Source: Stomoxys calcitrans
Lineage: Eukaryota; Arthropoda; Insecta; Diptera; Muscidae
Direction: 5' to 3'
DNA: 64,000 nucleotides
Assembly (NCBI RefSeq): GCF_963082655.1
Contig: NC_081556.1
Span: 69,115,227-69,179,226, forward strand
Positions 45,092 to 55,964 of the stretch are shown piece by piece. The translations under genes and the position numbers were made by a program. Each line of letters opens with the position of its first letter. The first letter of the stretch is position 1. The notes under the pieces were generated by a model, which saw only the letters and a list, made by a program, of their open reading frames with translations, was not told the origin of the DNA and searched no databases.

Positions 45092-46276
45092 AGAAAAAAA
45101 GATCGGTCTATATGACAGCTATATTCAAATCTGAACCGATCTGGGCAAAATTGAAGAAGGACGTCGAAGAGCCTAACCAAACTCACTGTCTCAAATTTCA
45201 GCGACATCGGACAATAAATGCGTCTTTATGGCCCCAAAACCTAAAACCTAGATATCGGTCTATATGGCAGCTATATCCAAATCTGGACCGATCTGTGCGA
45301 TATTACAGAAGTATGTCAAGGGGCTTAACTTAACTCACTGTTCCAAATTTCGGCGACATCGGGCAATAAATGAGCGTTTTATGGGCCCAACACCATAAAT
45401 CAAGAAATCGGTCTATATGGCAGCTATATCCAAATCTGAACCGATCTGAACCAAATTAAAGAAATATGTCAAAGGGTCTAACACAACTCACTGTCCCAAA
45501 TTTCAGCAAAATCGGATAATGAATGTGGCTTTTATGGGCCTTACACCATAAATCGGAGGATCGATCTATATGACAGCTATATCCAAATCTGGACCGATCT
45601 AGACCAAATTAACGAAGGATGTCGAAGGGCCTAACACAACTCACTGTCCCAAATTTCAGCAAAATCGGATAATAAATGTGGCTTTTATGGGCCTTAGACC
45701 CTAAATCGGAGGATCGGTCTATATGGCAGCTATATCCAAATTTGGACCGATCTGAGCCAAATTGACGAAGGATGTCGAAGGGCCTAACACAACTCACTGC
45801 CTCAAATTTTAACAAAATCGGATAATAAATGTGGCTTTTATGGGCCTTAGACCCCAAATCGGCGGATCGGTCTATATGGGGGCTATATCAAGATATAGTC
45901 CGATATAGCCCATCTTCGAACTTTACCTGCTTATGGACAAAAAAAGAATCTGTGCAAAATTTCAGCTCAATATCTCCATTTTTAAAGACTGTAGCGTGAT
46001 TTCAACAGACAGACGGACAGACGGACGGACATGATATAGCCCATCTTCGAACTTAACCTGCTTATGGACAAAAAAAGAATCTGTGCAAAATTTCAGCTCA
46101 ATATCTCTATTTTTAAAGACTGTAGCGTGATTTCAACAGACAGGCTAGATCGTCTTAGATTTTTACGCTGATCAAGAATATATATACTTTATAGGGTCGG
46201 AAATGGATATTTCGATGCGTTGCAAACGGAATGACAAAATGAATATACCCCCATCCTTCGGTGGTGGGTATAAAAA
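45092..46276 (-). mobile_element. DINE-like element, subfamily 1b, 153-bp units, 3' end missing
   Basis: Unit anchors GATCGGTCTATATGGCAGCT are at 45105, 45257, 45410, 45563, 45716 and 45869: one step of 152 bp and four of 153 bp. Units also contain CACAACTCACTGTCCCAAAT and AATGTGGCTTTTATGGGCC, so the unit sequence differs clearly from the copy at 47331. The 5' block follows, with a 131-bp tandem duplication (45902 and 46033), and ends CCCCCATCCTTCGGTGGTGG, GTATAAAAA. Confidence 0.85.
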
Positions 46277-46735
46277 GGAGAAATGAAGAATGGAGAAACG
46301 CCCATCCCCACGCAAGTACTGATGCACCTACGCCGGAGCTTATGCCACCCCTGTCGGAACCATTTTGTTCCTTCAAAAAATCCCAGGAACCTACTGGAGG
46401 TACGTACAAAGGAGAGCCCACGTCCCTGCAGACCCGTACATGAACACAGCAAGTGCTCATTAGTCTCCTTTCCATTCTCATCCAGACAACTCCTACAAAA
46501 ATCATTGTGCTGTATTCTCATACTCGCCCCCATGTGGCCTATGGCACAATCCCCGGTTATGACCCCTGTCAAGGTACTCATCGACCTCTTGTCGAACGCC
46601 AGACGCTCTCTCGTCCTCCTCCGGTCGAAGACAGGCCAGAGCGTTTTTGCAGTCGGGCAACCATCCACCGAGTCCCATCTCGTTGCCGCTACCGCCACCG
46701 CCACCGCCGCTATCGAAAAATAGAAGAAAAATATT
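46277..46735 (-). mobile_element. LINE family C, RNase H C-terminal end (minus)
   Basis: The minus frame 46189-46704 reads SVDGCPTAKTLWPVFDRRRT, STLTGVITGDCAIGHMGASM and DFCRSCLDENGKETNEHLLC SC, then RFLGFF. This is the region after RNase H with its zinc-knuckle block (CxxC...H....C) in a third, distinct LINE family. The frame runs on into the DINE (below 46276), so the DINE replaces the real end. A GCCACC-type run (46680-46708) encodes glycine or alanine-valine repeats depending on frame. Confidence 0.75.
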
Positions 46736-47330
46736 CATACATTGCACAAATTAATTTATATACATTATTAAAATGAATCGTAATAAATACCAATCTTAGC
46801 ATTTTGCGTAGAGCACCACGAAATCTAGATCCACATTTATTATCTTTCGTCCTCAGCGCGATTTTCCAAGTCAATATATCTCTATTTGGATACTTAACTA
46901 TTAAAATAAGATAATATTAATAATATTTATATGCTACGTATACCATATTTGCATCCTTAAATTTTCTCCAATTTGTTGCGTTTGGAATGTGTCCTTTCTA
47001 TTTCTTCACATCCTAATTTGTTTCGCTTTTCACCATTTCAGCGTTACATTGTTTACAATATTTTTTTTTTACTTTGAAAATATAATTAAAATATATATAT
47101 TGTAGAGAGATAAAAAACACACACTTTCTATTTTTCTACATATTTTGTTTTTTGTCTAGCGACGCCACTTTGTTTCTCTATATAACAGAAACGAGGCATA
47201 TATGTGACTCATTCTCACTTCCTTTCGCAATGGATAAAATTGAAAGGGAACACAATATGATCCTGATCAATGCACAAATCATACTATTAAATAACAATTT
47301 AATTCGCACAATTAAAATAAAAAAAAAAAA
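46736..47330. other. No recognisable gene; very AT-rich
   Basis: Poly-A/T and TA runs; no protein or repeat recognised. Confidence 0.5.
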
Positions 47331-48495
47331 AATTTTCAGCCAAATCAGATAGGAATTGCGCCCTCTAGAAGCTCAAGAAATCAAGTCCCCAGATCTGTTT
47401 ATATATGACAGCTATATCAGGTTATGAACCGATTTGAACCATACTTGGCACAGTTGTTGGATATCATAACAAAACACGTCGTGCAAAATTTCATTCAAAT
47501 CTAAGAATTGCGCCCTCTAAAGGCTCAAGAAGCCAAGACCCAAGATCGGTTTATATGGCAGCTATATCAGGTTATGGACCGATTTGAACCATACTTGGCA
47601 CAGTTGTTGGATATTGTAACAAAATACGTCGTTCAAAATTTCATTCCAATCGGATAAGAATTGCGCACTATAGAGGCTCAAGAAGTCAAGACCCAAGATC
47701 GGTTTATATGGCAGCTATATCAGGTTATGAACCGATTTGACCCGTACTTGGCACAGTAGTTAGATATCATAACAAAACACGTCCTGCAAAATTTCATTTC
47801 AATCGCATAAGAATTGCGCACTCTAGAGGCTCAAGAAGTCAAGACCCAAGATCGGTTTATATGGCAGCTATATCAGGTTATGAACCGATTTCACCCATAC
47901 TTGGCATAGTAGTTGGATATCATAACAAAACACGTCCTGAAAAATTTCATTTCAATCGGATAAGAATTGCGCACTCCAGAGGCTCAAGAAGTCAAGACCC
48001 AAGATCGGTTTATATGGCAGCTATATCAGGTTATGAACCGATTTGACCCATACTTGGCACAGTAGTTGGATATCATAACAAAACACGTCGTGCAAAATTT
48101 CATCCTAATCGGATAAGAATTGCGCACTCTAGAGGCTCAAGAAATCAAGACCCAAGATCGGTTTATATGGCAGCTATATCAGGTTATGGACCGATTTGAA
48201 CCATACTCAGCACAGTTGTTGGATATCATAACAAAACACGTCGTTCAAAATTTCATGTCAATTGGATAAGAATTGCGCACTCTAGAGGCTCAAGAAATCA
48301 TGACCCAAGATCGGTTTATATGGCAGCTATATCAAAACATGGACCGATATGGCCCATTTACAATACCAACCGACCTACACTAATAAGAAGTATTTGTGCA
48401 AAATTTCAAGGGGCTAGCTTTACTCCTTCGGAAGTTAGCGTGCTTTCGACAAACAGAGGGACGGACGGACATGGCTAGATCGACATGGCCTGATA
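47331..48495 (-). mobile_element. DINE-like element made of a 153-bp array, both ends truncated
   Basis: It starts inside a unit (AATTTTCAGCCAAATCAGAT, 47331), runs through the array at 47397-48330 and the sub-5' region (TACACTAATAAGAAGTATTT, GTTAGCGTGCTTTCGACAAA, GGGACGGACGGACATGGCTA) and stops at TAGATCGACATGGCCTGATA (48476-48495) before the TATACCC end. The next element follows in opposite orientation. Confidence 0.85.
47397..48330. repeat. Tandem array of 153-bp units (about six)
   Basis: GGTTTATATGGCAGCTATAT occurs at 47548, 47701, 47854, 48007, 48160 and 48313: five consecutive steps of exactly 153 bp. Each unit also has CATACTTGGCACAGT, GATATCATAACAAAACACGT and CTCTAGAGGCTCAAGAAGTC. 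The units differ by only a few bases, so the array is recent or homogenised. Confidence 0.95.
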
Positions 48496-48514
48496 TAAAT
48501 AAATAATGATAAAC

Positions 48515-49087
48515 AGGTCTGGGGACTTGACTTTTTGAGCTTTTAGAGGGCGCAATTCCTTTCCGATTTGGCTGAAATTTTTGCATGAAGTATTTTATTC
48601 TTACTTTCAACAACTGTGTCAAATAAGGTTCAAATCGGTTCATAACCTGATATAGCTGCCATATAAACCGATCTGGTATCTTGACTTCTTGAGCCCTTAG
48701 AGGTCGCAATTATTATCCGATTTGGATGAAATTTTGTTCGACGGATTCTCTCATGACCATCAACATACGTGTTTATTATGGTCTGAATCGGTCTATATCC
48801 CGATACAGCTCCCATATAAATCGATCTCTCTATTTTACTTCTTGAGCCCCCAAAGGGCGCAATTCTTATTTGAATTGGTTGACATTTTACACAGGTCTCC
48901 AATATATAATTTAATTGTGGTCCAAACCGGACCATATCTTGATATCGCTCTTATAGCAGAGCAAATCTTTTCTTATATCCTGTTGTGCCTAAGAAGAGAT
49001 GCCGGGAAAAGAACTTGACAAATGCGATCCATGGTGGAGGGTATATAAGATTCGGCCCGGCCGAACTTAGCACGCTTTTACTTGTTT
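48515..49087 (+). mobile_element. DINE-like element, 5' truncated, 3' end intact
   Basis: It begins inside a unit (GTCTGGGGACTTGACTTTTT). The ATATAAA anchors at 48661 and 48814 are 153 bp apart. The 3' end is complete: GATCCATGGTGGAGGGTATA, TAAGATTCGGCCCGGCCGAA, CTTAGCACGCTTTTACTTGT. Confidence 0.85.
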
Positions 49088-49129
49088 ATTATTAAACGGC
49101 CAAGGTTTTATAAAGGCGATTTTGTGGTA

Positions 49130-49340
49130 CATATTACGGCCAAACAGCTGAATGAAATTATAATGAATTGAGCATCAACCGAAAGATATTTTTCCAGAAA
49201 AAGAAGCGACGAAAATATATGAGAAGTAATTTTTCCAAAAGAAAAGCCACGAAAATGAGGAATTAATTTTCAATAAAAGAAGAAGAAGCATGGGTGTGAA
49301 TGCAGCCATAGGTGGGAGCATTAGTAGTGAGAGTATGAGA
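49130..49340 (+). repeat. Dispersed repeat, copy 1 (pair with 51715)
   Basis: Blocks GAGCATCAACCGAAAGATAT, TTTTCCAGAAAAAGAAGC, AGCCACGAAAATGAGGAATT and AGTGAGAGTATGAGA align in order with 51735-51930 (GGCATCAATCGAGAGATATT, CCATGAAAATGAATTAGTTA). No coding or end signature was recognised. Confidence 0.55.
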
Positions 49341-49344
49341 AACA

Positions 49345-50190
49345 ACTGGTAATGTTCGAGGAAAAGAGTATTACTATTTATGGTTGGCGAGGGTGTTGTG
49401 GGGCTGTAATGTGCGTTGTCTTACTCGACATATTGGTCAGCCAATTTCTAAAGGCTCAGCTTTGTGCGGAATTTGCAATTTTATTGTTGTTTGTATGTAT
49501 ACCTATTGGGAGCCTACACAAGGCAAAACATTTTGTAACTACAGTAGAGATCGAATGCAGTAGGTGGGTGGGTGTCACTTATTGTATTTAAACATAGAAG
49601 TGAAAATTAGAAAGACAGCCGGTTATGAATGATTCTGTTCAATCAAACTTACTTATTGTGTGGCTATACTATGCACTCAATAAATGAAATAGTTGGTGGA
49701 CAGTTCAAAGAAGAAGGAGAGAGGATGCAGTATTTTGCAATATGTGATGGGCTCACATCTTTATTATGTAAAATAAAATAATTCCTTTTTGCTTGTATGT
49801 CCATATAGACGATGTAATTTATTTTCTTGAAATCTTCGCAGCGAATAAGGATTCTTTGATAAAATATATATATAAAGTCAAGTATCTGAGCACTCACCTC
49901 TCCCTAAAATACTAATAAACGGACCTTTAAATTTATTTAGAAGCGATGATATAAGCACTTTAGAACAGGTATCAGTGTAGGAGTGGTTTACGATAAGCCA
50001 TAATCGAATTATAAGAATGTAGACCTAGAAGATCTTATGAAGACTTGAAAATATTTAGACCTTATCCCAGAGAAATAAGTTTTCAGATATCAGCAAATAC
50101 TCTTTGCTCATTTGATAATTAAGATTTTTAACATTGCACAAAACAGTTTAAACTTTTTAACTTCTAAACAATAGTTAACGCATTTCCTTA
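49345..50190. other. No recognisable gene
   Basis: A frame at 49352-49591 (plus) has a cysteine-rich hydrophobic character but no recognised motif. No other signal. Confidence 0.4.
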
Positions 50191-50194
50191 AATT

Positions 50195-50600
50195 TTGGTT
50201 TAAAAGTACACAAACCTTGAAGCCATGAATACAAATATTCAGGACCAACTGTCTAGGGGACGTCCCACTACCATAACAACCCCCGAATAGAACGTATTTG
50301 CTCACAAAGACAATTTGTGTCTTCAAGACAGTGAAGCTCGATATTCATATTTTTAGAGCCCATACCCCAAACCGGACATATTTGCTGGCTTTTGCAATAA
50401 GGGGTTTAAATGAGTGGTATTTGAGATTACAAAACTTATTTGATATCCATTTTTGTGGCCAATGGCAATATTAGGTTCAAATAAATGATATATAGATATA
50501 TGGGAATGGAGCACGTTGCTGATATTTTTTCAGGGCTTAGTGTTTGGGGGACCACCCCACTCCCCAAAACATCCCTAACTCGGGAATATTTACCGATATC
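50195..50600 (+). mobile_element. Helitron-like repeat (family F3), internal fragment
   Basis: AGGACCAACTGTCTAGGGGA, CCCATACCCCAAACCGGACA, TTGCAATAAGGGGTTTAAAT, GGAGCACGTTGCTGATATTT and GGGCTTAGTGTTTGGGGGAC appear in the same order as in 13140-13430. Neither end is present. Confidence 0.7.
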
Positions 50601-50884
50601 AAGTGCTATATCAAGATATAGGTCATCTGTGAACTTTAGGCTTTAATTTCAGCAAACGTGTCTACATCGTCTATGAATATTACGATTTAGTATGTATTCT
50701 TTGTAGTGTTGAAAAATATCGTTTAATGGACTATAAATAGAATGGTCAATGGTCAGGATTTGGTAGGATTATTCTTAAATTTTGGTAGGAAATAATTTTC
50801 TTGAGTGGCAACACTGGTAGGCACATGTCTAAAAAAAAAGTACAATACATATGTATGAGAAAATATGACGATTAGAGCGCGCTC

Positions 50885-51350
50885 TATTCGTATATGACGT
50901 ATATAAGATAAGTCTTAAGCTAAATTTAGAGCTCTAGCTAAATCCGCAAGGAAAGTACCAAATGGTACCAATAGTAGCACTAAACGTACGTTTTCTCCCA
51001 CTTTTAATACGAATCAAGAACTGCATTTTACCCTTTAATTACACAAAGACTAATATTAATGTAAAATTTTTCGAATATAAAAAAAAAAAATAATGTCATT
51101 GCCCTAGCTTATCTACTTCCACCACATCTGATTGCTTTAGCGGTTTGGCCCAATCAATTATACACACAGCTCTTAATACACATATTAAAGGAACGATTGT
51201 TTTTAAACCCAGAAAACTCGATATTACTTTGTTTTTAGTTTTGAATAACTTTTAACTTTTGAAAAAGGTCCCAAATTGCTAGCGGGGGTAACGTGGTACT
51301 TTCGAGCTTTAAAAGTTATTAAAAAAAGTACCAAAGTATCACGATTATCA
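50885..51350. repeat. GTAC-rich dispersed repeat, copy 2
   Basis: GAAAGTACCAAATGGTACCA (50951-50970) then CTAAACGTACGTTTTCTCCC match 18850-18875 and 19235-19262. TTGCTTTAGCGGTTTGGCCC resembles the end block at 19486-19510. It is shorter and more decayed than the copy around 16255-19500. Confidence 0.6.
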
Positions 51351-51714
51351 CTCCATCCTCAGTGAAGAAAATAAATAAAAAACTGGTAAAAAATATGCCG
51401 TGTGAGAACGGGCAGAAATATCTCTTTGAAAATTGAAATGGTTAGAAAAGCCCGAACAATTTTTCGAAATACCAAGGTGACCAACTTAAGGGACCTGCCA
51501 AAAGGCGCCCGGACAACCAAGGACCTTGAAATTTTGTACACGATCTCGTTAACACTTCCGAAATCAAAGAAATCAGCTGTTTGTTGCCAGTTAAATGAAA
51601 TCGACCCTAAATTAAACTGATTTAACCTTATTTAATTTGATTTAACAAATTTGTGATTTAACCAGATTTTTCACAACTTTAACAATTATTACTCATAAAA
51701 AATCAAAACGAAAC

Positions 51715-51945
51715 GGCGAAACGTATTTAATGAAATTGGCATCAATCGAGAGATATTTTTTCCAGAGATGTGCAGAATATTTATGAAAATTAACTTTCCG
51801 AAAAAAAATCCATGAAAATGAATTAGTTATCAGTAAAAAAAGAAGAAACACAACAAATTGTTGATGCGATTTACCTTTGCACCCGTTATTTGTGGTACTA
51901 CAAAGCTGTAGTGGTGAGAGTGAGTGTCTGATATTTGCGAGAGAG
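51715..51945 (+). repeat. Dispersed repeat, copy 2 (pair with 49130)
   Basis: See 49130-49340. TTTGTGGTACTACAAAGCTG and GTGGTGAGAGTGAGTGTC extend it on the right. Confidence 0.5.
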
Positions 51946-52118
51946 AGGTATGCTAAAAGAGGTCACTATTGGAGTGCGGGTGTGTGTGATGTCAGCCAGT
52001 AGCTTATACCGCGGCTATGGACAATGACGTTTGCAGTTTAATTTGTTGGAAAAGATTTATGAAGCCTTAGCAGCTATATCAAAAAAATAAAAATGATTGG
52101 ATATAGAGCTGTTAAAAA

Positions 52119-52625
52119 TTATATCAAGTCATGATTAGTTCCGAAAATAATGTTCCAACTTACATTTGAAGTAGATATATGAATGATGCATTGAATGTCG
52201 AGTGGTATAGGATTCCATATTGTGGCGATAGAAACTGACATTCTGAAACTAGGCTTTTCTGTCTTAAGGGTATAATCTTTCTCCTTAGACCTTGCAAATG
52301 TGAATTTTTGGTAAGGATAATGTGGGTTGCGTGTAGTAATAATCCTGTGCAGAAACAACAAGGCCTTCATGTCGACCACAGAGTTCAAACTGATTCCATT
52401 AAAGGTATTGGCGTAATGGGATATATGCTGCATCCTACTCAAACCAAAGACGTACCGTACAATATTATTAAACGCCGCATTTAATTTTTGACGACTTTCC
52501 GAGTGAAAATGAGCAAAAATTCCCCAACCATATGACAATTCCGATACCAGATAAGTCATGACCAAGAAGAAACAAATGTTGAACAGTGCAAAAGAATGAA
52601 TTAGCCAAAAATATTGTTTTTTCAA
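52119..52625 (-). pseudogene. LINE C-terminal region (Jockey/CR1-like), single open frame
   Basis: A minus-strand frame of 168 codons. From about residue 45: ESRQKLNAAFNNIVRYVFGL, SRMQHISHYANTFNGISLNS, DMKALLFLHRIITTRNPHYP, KTEKPSFRMSVSIATIWNPI PLDIQ. This order (RYVFGL, HIS, LFLHRI, a WN-P block) is the C-terminal region after the thumb of Jockey/CR1-type LINE reverse transcriptases that lack RNase H. The first 40 residues are hydrophobic and may not belong. The catalytic palm is not in the window. Whether it is expressed cannot be told; a 5'-truncated LINE copy is the likeliest explanation. Confidence 0.7.
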
Positions 52626-52710
52626 TTAACACACACGGCTCTTAAACAAAAAAAATTGGGTCTTCCACCCGCCAATGAGCTGTGCCCAATTTGCAGCAAA
52701 GACTCAATTT

Positions 52711-53252
52711 TATACCGAATCTTGGGAACCCACCATCAAGGATTCAGCTAAAAATTTATACAAAATAAATTTGGTTTAAGGGCATAATATTATTCTACAT
52801 ACCAAACTTCCATCAAACCAGCAAAAATTAAAGCTTCTAGAACCGAATTAGGATGGTCGAGAGATCGCTTCATTTGGAAGCTATATAGACTGATTTTGGT
52901 CGTATTGGAAATGTCAGCCAAATCGGACAAAAATTGGGGCTTCCAGGGGCTCATGAAGTCGAATCGGGAGATCGGTTTATATGGGAGCTATATATAAATC
53001 TCAACCGATATGATCCGTTTGCAACCCCCGACGACCTGTATCGATGTTAAGTATTTGTGCAAAATTTCAAGCGTCTAGCTTTACGCGTTCGACCGCTATC
53101 GTGATATTGACAGACTGACGGATGGATCGACTCAGAACGTCGAGACGGTCAAGAATATATATACTTTATGGGGTCTTAGACAAATATTTCGATGTGTTAC
53201 AAACAGAATGACTACATTAGTATACCCCCATCCTATAGTGGTGGGAATAAAA
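52711..53252 (-). mobile_element. DINE-like element, short variant
   Basis: The 3' side begins ACCGAATCTTGGGAACCCAC and CATCAAGGATTCAGC (a variant of the CCACCATGGATCGC block also seen at 54715). Units with GGTTTATATGGGAGCTATAT follow (52974), then GCAACCCCCGACGACCTGTA, GACAGACTGACGGATGGATC and the 5' end TACCCCCATCCTATAGTGGT, GGGAATAAAA. The hairpin is lost. Confidence 0.8.
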
Positions 53253-54159
53253 GGGAGTTGTGATCATACATGGAAAGGTAAATGGCATTCACTGCAATTA
53301 CAATATCTAATAGGGTATTTTTGTCAATCCTTTCCCATTTATACAGTCTTATGTACCGTAATTAAATTTTATGACAAACAAAAAGCCATCAACCATCAAT
53401 ACTTAAAATAAAGCATAAAATGAAATGCCATCGCACTATGGTCGGGGCTGACGAGGATTAAAATAAGCTGATAAAAGCCATGATAGTGGTAACTACACCA
53501 CCGCGTTCAGCGTCCACTTGAATAAATAGCACCACATTCAATTAGATCTAAACTGTAAATAACATAAGTACTGGTTTACATGACATCGAAAGTTGCAGTT
53601 TAGGAATAAATTTCAAGGATGGAGCAATTGACGGAAATGAGGGTCTTCCTAGTGCCTATGAATTGGTCAAATAGCATATCAATGATTTTTTTGACAAAAA
53701 CGAAGAGCAACGCAGTTCCGATTAACAACATCACTGGTTGCAACAAATTAAATTTAAGCATTTGCAAACAAGAACTAATTCCGGAATTTAGCTCACTCTA
53801 CTTTTTATTGACCAGTTTTGCCAACATAGACTTTTTTGCTACCAATGTTGATGAGTATTTTTATTCTGATAGTTGTTCACGCTCTAAAAATTGCCGCAAA
53901 ATAGAATTAGAAACTAAAACGGCTAATCGATTAACAGATTCTAGATACCTCCAACAATCTCTCCTTCAGCTTTCGGAATTGTAAGAAAAACATAAAAAAA
54001 ATATCTTTATTTTTTAAATTTTAATTAAAGGAGTTTTTTCTTACAACATCTTACACTAGAAAGTATTGTGTTTAGCTTATCTCAAGGCCTGATTATGCAC
54101 TCGTAAATGTAGGAAAAAGTGATAGTTGAACGAATTGAACAAACAAATTGTATTATCAA
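53253..54159. other. Spacer with an unrecognised open frame
   Basis: The plus frame 53619-53984 (ATG-started, 121 codons, beginning MEQLTEMRVFLVPMNW) is not in any repeat I recognise. It is rich in S, N, L and has five cysteines, but no motif is recognised. An ATTAAA hexamer lies near 54022. No upstream promoter or splice support. Confidence 0.3.
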
Positions 54160-54345
54160 ACAGGGAAACACAAATTTTACATGCAATGTGGGACAAATAA
54201 AAAGCTTTTTTTGATCTAATGGTTAACGCTATTTGATTTGATTTTGAACAAACAAAATATGTCTAATGAGAAAACAAAATCAAGAATGTATGAATTTTAC
54301 GTATTTTGGGCGAAAATGATACAACAAGCTGGACCAAATGGTATA
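54160..54345 (+). repeat. Dispersed repeat, copy 2 (inverted relative to 31370)
   Basis: GGGAAACACAAATTTTACAT, TTGATCTAATGGTTAACGCT, ATTTGATTTGATTTTGAACA and ATTTTGGGCGAAAATGATA align in order with the complement of 31370-31570. Confidence 0.7.
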
Positions 54346-54685
54346 CACTGAGTCACAAAAGTTAGTACGTACCCATGTAACCTAATGTCTTTATGAAAAA
54401 ACAACTCGTAGTTGATTGAAACAGTTAAATTAAATATTTTTTCGATGAAAGTATAAGCAGTTTTCATTAAGAACTACCAAAATTAATTATTATAACAATA
54501 TTTTTTGTTCGGTATGCTCAAAGGCTAAAAAGGACCTAAATTTACGTCACAAAAGTATGTATGCATGACGTGCGGTATGCATTACATATAGGGTGATTCC
54601 ATAAAAAATTTCACACACAAAATAATGTTAAAATTTATAAAAAATTTCATTTCAAAGTGGTTTATGCGTGATTTTTTCAATATGT

Positions 54686-55838
54686 AACAAGTAAAAGCGT
54701 ATTAAGTTCGGCCGGGCCGAATCTTGGGAACCCACCAGCATGGAATCTGCAAAAAATTTATACAAAATAAATTTAGTTGAAGGGCATAATTTCATTCTAC
54801 ATACCAAACTGCTGTCAAACCAACAAAAATAAAGCTTCTGGGAATCGAACAAGGATGATCGAGAGACCGGTTACCATTGAAGCTATATAAGTTTATAGAC
54901 TGATTTGGGCGTACTTGGCACTGTTGTTGGAAGTCATAACAAGAGACAATATGCAAAATTTCAGCCTAATCGGACAACAATTTCGGCATGTTAGGGCTCA
55001 AGAAGTCAAATCGTGCGATCCCATATATTACTATGGGGGCTATATCAGGTTATTCACCGATTCGGACCGTACTGGGCACAGTTGTTGAAAGACATAAAAT
55101 CCATGTGCGAAATTTCAGACAAATCAGATAAAAATTGCGGCTTCCAGGGGCTCATGAAATTAACGGGAGATGGGTTTATATGGGAGCTATATCAGGTTAA
55201 AGAACGATGTGGACCGTACTAAGCACACATTTGTTGAAAGTCTTAACAGAACACTACATGCAATATTTTACCCAGATTGGGCAAAAATTGCTGATCCCAG
55301 GGGCTCAAGAAGTCAGATCGTGCAATCGGTATATATGGGAGCTATATCAGGTTATAGCCGGATTTGAACCGTACTTGGCACAGTTGGTGCAAGTCATAAT
55401 AAAACATCACATGCAAAATTTCAGCCAAATCGGAAATAATTGCGACTTGTAAGGGCTCAAGAAGTCAAATCGGAAGGTCGGTTTATATGGGAGCTATATC
55501 AGTTTATAGACAGATTTGAACCGCACTTGCCACAGTGGTTGGAAGTCATAACAGAACACCACATGTTAATTGGTGTAATTGCGGCTTCCAGGGGCTCAAG
55601 AAGTCAAATCGGGAGATCGGTTCATATGGGAGCTATATCTAAATCTGAACCGATATGGCCCATTTGCGATCCCCAACGATCTACATTAATATTAAGTATC
55701 TGTGAAAAATTTCAAGCGGCTAGCTTCAGGCGTTCGACCGCTATCGTGATTTCGACAGACAGACGGACATTTCTAGATCGACTCACAGCGTCTAGACAAT
55801 CAAGAATATATGTACTTTATGGGGTCTTAGACATACAT
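54686..55838 (-). mobile_element. DINE-like element, multi-unit, 5' end truncated
   Basis: The 3' end is AACAAGTAAAAGCGTATTAA, GTTCGGCCGGGCCGAATCTT, GGGAACCCACCAGCATGG. The TATATCAGG anchors are at 55041, 55188, 55343 and 55495 (steps 147, 155, 152), with a last shortened unit at 55634. The 5' side reaches GACAGACAGACGGACATTTC and CAAGAATATATGTACTTTAT, then stops without the TATACCC block. Confidence 0.85.
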
Positions 55839-55964
55839 ATCAAGTATTAAATTGTGGCTTAGTCAATTTTTTTGTCACGTGGTAACGTGCGCATCTATTT
55901 TTCATAGAGTCTTTTATTAAAAACATCCACCGTTTTTAAGATTTTCATCGTAAAGAACAGTGTG

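Noticed and set aside
46283..46723. 146-codon plus-strand frame rich in S, P, A
   Set aside because: Antisense of the LINE C RNase H end; the zinc-knuckle block is on the minus strand.
47397..48330. CRISPR-like regular repeat
   Set aside because: Units are contiguous tandem copies without spacers, in a eukaryotic transposon context.
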